This document shows, piece after piece, positions 13,640 to 16,983 of a DNA stretch of 16,983 bases. The stretch is from Erysipelotrichaceae bacterium UBA6182 (lineage in GTDB: Bacteria; Bacillota_I; Bacilli_A; Erysipelotrichales; Erysipelotrichaceae): NCBI GenBank assembly GCA_002422065.1, contig DITO01000018.1, forward strand, positions 1 to 16,983, in the 5' to 3' direction. Made by a program: the position numbers and the translations under genes. A model generated the notes under the pieces. That model was not told the DNA's origin. It saw only the letters and a list, made by a program, of their open reading frames with translations, and did no database searches. The first letter of the stretch is position 1. Each line of letters opens with the position of its first letter.

Positions 13640-14428
13640 AGTAATGTATGAAATATAGGCGGCTACTTTTTGGTAAAGCGCTGAATCGACATGATAATCT
13701 GCTTCATACGCTCCATGCACACGTCCATCTTTTAGTAAGATTTGAGCTAACTCCATCTGATTATGATGATACACTCCTAAACTTAATCCCCCATGATCAT
13801 ATATCATACGCATCGAAGCCACATCACTAAAACCATCTCCAATATAAATCATATGAGAATAAGGAACAGCAGGTTGTGAAAGCTTTTCATTCACAATCAC
13901 ATGATCACTTAAATCATGAGCTTCCTTATGAATCCTCGCAATAAACTGAGTTTTCATCGTGTAGTTATTAGCATAAGCACACCACATGGCTTCTCCATGT
14001 TCATTATACACATATTCACAACCATATACATGTGAGAAGTATTTTGCGATACTCGATCCTTCAATCATGGAAGTTAAACCACTGGATATGATGACATGTT
14101 CTATAGTGATATTAAGTTGATTTGATAGGTCTTCAATGGATTGAAACCATTCATCAACTCCAGGAACAAACTCAATCGCTTTTCCATATTCCCTTAATAG
14201 TGCTTTCGTCATCGGTCTATTCTTAAGTTGACCAATACGCATTAACTCATACATATACCCTAAGATTGGATCAACATTATGTTTCTGAGTAAACCTCTTA
14301 ACTTCATCCCAAAACAGTTGTGGATCTTCAAAACCAAAGTCTTGAAGTAACCCATACTCTTGCATGTCTTTACGAGTTAATGTTTTATCAAAATCATAGA
14401 TAATGACAATCTTATTGGTTGGGTTCAT
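13631..14428 (-). CDS. HAD-superfamily phosphatase (phosphoserine-phosphatase-like) in the pentose phosphate operon
   Basis: A 265-aa HAD hydrolase of the SerB-like group. Motif I is IIYDFDKTLT (nucleophile D12, acid D14), motif II is IISSGLTSMIEG (S115/S116), a motif III Lys candidate is in the NEKLSQ region (about 180-183), and motif IV is YIGDGFSDVASM (D198, D202). Motif I is DxDKT, as in phosphoserine/phosphoethanolamine-type phosphatases, but the substrate is unknown. The start is ATG 14428: ATGGAG lies 7 nt upstream, and this ATG lies 17 nt inside the end of zwf. A longer frame of 21 codons upstream has no ribosome site. Co-transcription after gnd and zwf suggests it may remove a phosphorylated by-product of sugar metabolism (inference only). 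Confidence 0.85.
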   Translation of the reverse strand: MNPTNKIVIIYDFDKTLTRKDMQEYGLLQDFGFEDPQLFWDEVKRFTQKHNVDPILGYMYELMRIGQLKNRPMTKALLREYGKAIEFVPGVDEWFQSIEDLSNQLNITIEHVIISSGLTSMIEGSSIAKYFSHVYGCEYVYNEHGEAMWCAYANNYTMKTQFIARIHKEAHDLSDHVIVNEKLSQPAVPYSHMIYIGDGFSDVASMRMIYDHGGLSLGVYHHNQMELAQILLKDGRVHGAYEADYHVDSALYQKVAAYISYITMP

Positions 14429-15827
14429 GAATGTGCTCCATTGTAGTGGTTGGACCATACGTTTTTGCTGGATAGAACTGAAGGGGAACATTGTTTAACT
14501 TAATAAAGGCTAACCACTCATCTACAATTTTCCAACTCGATGCTACCATTTCCCAAGGAGTAAAGAGTGAGCGATCAAACTGAATTGCTGCTTTAAGTAA
14601 ACGCTCATATGCTTCAGGAGTATTCAAACGATTTTCATACACACAAGACTGACAGTATTCCATCATGACAGTTTCCACATCATAATTAGGTCCAGGTTTC
14701 TTAATATTCATCCTTAAGTATACCCCTTCATCTGGTGATATCTTAATAATCATCTGATTAGGCGTAGAACCTTTTCCTTTAAAGTTGATTAATACTTCTG
14801 TAGAGCGCATATGGGTGCGTTTCCCTGTTTGTAAGATTACTTTGATGTCATTGTAGTCTGGAAGATTCACACGCGCCTTGATGGACACAAACGTCTCTGT
14901 ATTGGATTGAGGATCAACATGTTCTTCTTCACGATAACTTTTTGTGAAGTCTGAGCATTGTTCACATGATGTATATTGACCTAAGATAATGTCTTGGGTA
15001 CTTTGATTATAGAGTGATAAATGATCAATGATTTCTTTTTGGTTAATAATTCGCTCATCAAGATTATTGGAAGGCTTCATTAATAATAAACTTAAGATTT
15101 GAAATAAATGATTCTGGACCATATCTTTAATTGCCCCAAAATCTTCATAGTATTGACCACGTGATTCAACACCAACCTCTTCAAGAGCACGCACCACAAT
15201 TGAATCAATCATAGAATGATGCCAAAGAGGGGTTAGAATTGGGTTTTCAAAACGAATAGAGAGTAGGTTCTGAATCATTTCTTTTCCTAAGTAATGATCA
15301 ATACGATAAATTTCATCTTCTTTAAAGAATTTTAAAAGAGTATCATTAAGCGCTTGAGCACTCTCAAGTGAAGTTCCAAACGGTTTCTCAATTAGACATT
15401 GTTTAGTTCGACTAAGTGCAGTACAACCACTCTCCACAAGATTTGAAGCAATCACATCAAAGTATGAAGAAGCTACCGCAAGATAATATAAATGCTGAGA
15501 CTGTGAACATGGCGCAAATCGTTCTTTTAAACCTTGATAATCATTCACATCATCAAAGCGCATTTGAACATATTCGATACGTGATAAGAAAGCATCAAAT
15601 ACACGCTCATTAAATCCAGTACGTACAAATTTCTCACACCACGGTCTTAATAACTCATGATAGTCTTGAGTTGAATAGTTACGACGACCAATCGCGAGTA
15701 TCTTAAAACCATCCTCAAGTAAATCAAGTGAATGTAAGTTATAGAGCGCAGGAATAAGTTTACGATAGGTTAAGTCACCTGTAGCACCAAAGAGTGTAAA
15801 GAATGTCGTTTTACTTCCACTCATCAT
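14412..15827 (-). CDS. zwf: Glucose-6-phosphate 1-dehydrogenase
   Basis: A 471-aa enzyme that oxidises glucose-6-phosphate to 6-phosphogluconolactone with NADP+, the entry step of the oxidative pentose phosphate pathway. Near the N-terminus FTLFGATGDLTYRKLIPALYNL is the dinucleotide fold; CLIEKPFGTSLESA, RIDHYLGKEMIQNL (D177, H178, K182) and IKDMVQNHLFQ (H240) are the substrate and catalytic sites, with numbering close to the Leuconostoc mesenteroides enzyme. Slightly shorter than the usual 480-500 residues. ATG 15827 has AAGGA 7 nt upstream; a second ATG follows at once (15824) and is the alternative. A further 35 codons upstream lie inside gnd and encode a hydrophobic stretch unlike the family, so they were dropped. 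It overlaps gnd by 17 nt and the HAD gene by 17 nt. Confidence 0.96.
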   Translation of the reverse strand: MMSGSKTTFFTLFGATGDLTYRKLIPALYNLHSLDLLEDGFKILAIGRRNYSTQDYHELLRPWCEKFVRTGFNERVFDAFLSRIEYVQMRFDDVNDYQGLKERFAPCSQSQHLYYLAVASSYFDVIASNLVESGCTALSRTKQCLIEKPFGTSLESAQALNDTLLKFFKEDEIYRIDHYLGKEMIQNLLSIRFENPILTPLWHHSMIDSIVVRALEEVGVESRGQYYEDFGAIKDMVQNHLFQILSLLLMKPSNNLDERIINQKEIIDHLSLYNQSTQDIILGQYTSCEQCSDFTKSYREEEHVDPQSNTETFVSIKARVNLPDYNDIKVILQTGKRTHMRSTEVLINFKGKGSTPNQMIIKISPDEGVYLRMNIKKPGPNYDVETVMMEYCQSCVYENRLNTPEAYERLLKAAIQFDRSLFTPWEMVASSWKIVDEWLAFIKLNNVPLQFYPAKTYGPTTTMEHIHEPNQ

Positions 15828-16983
15828 GATACGTTCCTTCACGATCAGTGCGCTTAAAGGTATGAGCACCAAAGAAATCACGTTGTGCTTGAATAAGATT
15901 TGCACTTGAATAGGCAGTAGTAATTCCATCAAAATAAGCTAAAGCATTCATAAATGTAGGCATTGCAATCCCTTTATTAGCCGCAAGCACAACCACATCA
16001 CGTAAGTCTTGAATATGTTCCTTCACAAGTGATTCAAAGAATGGATCAAAGAGTAAATGACTTAATGAGTCATTAAGTTCATAAGCATTCGCAATCTTAT
16101 TTAGAAACTGTGCACGAATGATACATCCTGCACGCCATCCCTTGGCAATTGTATTAAATTTTAAATTCCAAGCATACAGTTGATTCGCTTGTGTCAATAA
16201 TTCAAACCCTTGAGCATAACTCATAAGTTTAGCGACATAGAGAGCTTTTTCAAGTTTACTTTCCCACTGCGGTGTTAAAGATTCATGACTCGCTTGTTTC
16301 CCAAATAGACGTGCAGCCTGTAAACGTTTTTCTTTCATCTCAGACATGAAGCGAGCAAATACAGCCGAAGTTAAAACAGATGAATCAGTATTCATTTCAA
16401 GTGAAGCATTTGCTGTCCATTTCCCCGTTCCTTTTTGATGAGCCACATCCTCAACCATTTCTACTAAGTATTGATCACTAAAAGTGTCTTTGACTTTAAG
16501 AATTTGGGATGTGATTTCAATAAGATAAGAAGACAAATCTCCTGTATTCCACTTTTCAAAAATGGACTGAATTGTAGGAATTGGCGAATTAAAACCATGA
16601 TTAAGAATCGTGAATGTCTCCGCAATCAATTGCATATCTCCATATTCAATTCCATTATGTACCATCTTAACAAAGTGACCAGAACCATCATTTCCAACAT
16701 AAGAAGAACAAGGTTCTCCTTCCGCTACAGCTGCGATCTTATCAAGCATTGGTTGAACTAATTGATAAGCTTTGTAATCTCCAGAAGGCATTATAGCTGG
16801 ACCAAAACGTGCTCCTTCTTCGCCCCCTGATACACCTACACCTAAGTAATGAAAGCCTAAAGCTTGCAACTTAGCATATCGAAGTTGAGTATCTTTATAG
16901 AATGAGTTTCCTCCATCCATAATAATATCTCCTACTTCTAAGAAAGGAATGCATGCACTAATCACTTTGTCTACAGGATCTCC
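15811..16983 (-). CDS. gnd: 6-phosphogluconate dehydrogenase, decarboxylating (N-terminus outside window)
   Basis: The 390 residues in the window are the C-terminal part of a protein usually near 470 residues, so about 75-80 residues with the NADP-binding Rossmann motif lie beyond the window edge. The frame is open to base 16983, beginning GDPVDKVISACIPF. Signatures are DGGNSFYKDTQLR, the family pattern GVSGGEEGARFGPAIMPSGD, the catalytic KMVHNGIEYGDMQLIAE, KGTGKWT, FNTIAKGWRAGCIIRAQFLNKI and the closing AQRDFFGAHTFKRTDREGTYHDEW. It converts 6-phosphogluconate to ribulose-5-phosphate, CO2 and NADPH. It is first of the visible genes in the gnd-zwf-HAD unit; its promoter is not in the window. 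The small insert 'KDT' and 'AIMPSGD' (instead of SLMPGG) are normal variation. Confidence 0.97.
   Translation of the reverse strand, partial: GDPVDKVISACIPFLEVGDIIMDGGNSFYKDTQLRYAKLQALGFHYLGVGVSGGEEGARFGPAIMPSGDYKAYQLVQPMLDKIAAVAEGEPCSSYVGNDGSGHFVKMVHNGIEYGDMQLIAETFTILNHGFNSPIPTIQSIFEKWNTGDLSSYLIEITSQILKVKDTFSDQYLVEMVEDVAHQKGTGKWTANASLEMNTDSSVLTSAVFARFMSEMKEKRLQAARLFGKQASHESLTPQWESKLEKALYVAKLMSYAQGFELLTQANQLYAWNLKFNTIAKGWRAGCIIRAQFLNKIANAYELNDSLSHLLFDPFFESLVKEHIQDLRDVVVLAANKGIAMPTFMNALAYFDGITTAYSSANLIQAQRDFFGAHTFKRTDREGTYHDEWK

Noticed and set aside
15828..15932. 35-codon in-frame N-terminal extension of zwf
   Set aside because: It lies inside gnd, encodes a hydrophobic stretch not seen in glucose-6-phosphate dehydrogenases, and has no ribosome site; AAGGA before ATG 15827 and homology fix the shorter start.
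1..16983. UGA-as-tryptophan code (Mollicutes-like), CRISPR array, tRNA/rRNA genes, phage or transposon genes
   Set aside because: All tryptophans needed by conserved motifs are TGG and TGA acts as the HAD gene stop; no repeat-spacer pattern, cloverleaf, rRNA stretch, transposase or phage protein was seen by eye.

Overview
The window comes from a low-GC Gram-positive bacterium that uses the standard code (Trp codons are TGG; TGA serves as a stop). HrcA-type CIRCE operators, strong GGAGG ribosome sites, consensus sigma-A promoters and a BusR-like regulator all point to Bacillota. Gene content would fit an Erysipelotrichia-like lineage, but that is a guess, as no rRNA or other phylogenetic marker is present. 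The region is ordinary, gene-dense chromosome: no mobile element, CRISPR array, phage gene, tRNA or rRNA was seen, and there is no gene-free stretch over 300 bases.

Layout. Positions 1-251 hold the last 74 codons of a DbpA-type RNA helicase on + and its terminator. From there to 7052 everything is on the minus strand. In transcription order it runs: HAD phosphatase and oligoendopeptidase F (ATGA overlap); a terminator; a BusR-like GntR/RCK_C regulator with a permuted papain-like enzyme 1 nt behind it; a UMF1/Atg22-type MFS transporter; a two-domain VOC (catechol-dioxygenase-like) protein; and a DHFR/RibD-fold reductase. A + strand island (7148-9234) carries an unrecognised polytopic membrane protein and a ZIP zinc transporter. 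From 9272 to the end all genes are again on minus. In transcription order they are gnd (cut by the window edge), zwf and a HAD phosphatase, with successive 17-nt overlaps; a nitroreductase; an Hsp20 under two CIRCE elements; a stand-alone SWIM zinc-finger protein; manA with a ROK sugar kinase; and an AhpD-like protein.

How the genes work together. gnd-zwf make the oxidative pentose phosphate branch (NADPH and ribulose-5-P). manA plus the ROK kinase feed mannose and fructose into fructose-6-P/glycolysis. hsp20 is a textbook HrcA target, with a perfect -35 placed inside one CIRCE and the transcript leader containing the other. The BusR-like regulator implies that c-di-AMP signalling reaches this locus, yet its partner is not the usual busAB osmolyte transporter.

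Most unusual signals. (1) Three transcription units (busR-like, the membrane protein/ZIP unit, manA-ROK) have a consensus or near-consensus -10 box only 6-7 nt before ATG and no usable ribosome site, which predicts leaderless mRNAs. The other genes mostly have strong Shine-Dalgarno sites. (2) The BusR-like/permuted-papain pair. (3) An 18-bp palindrome between two divergent promoters. (4) Promoter elements packed directly against upstream terminators.
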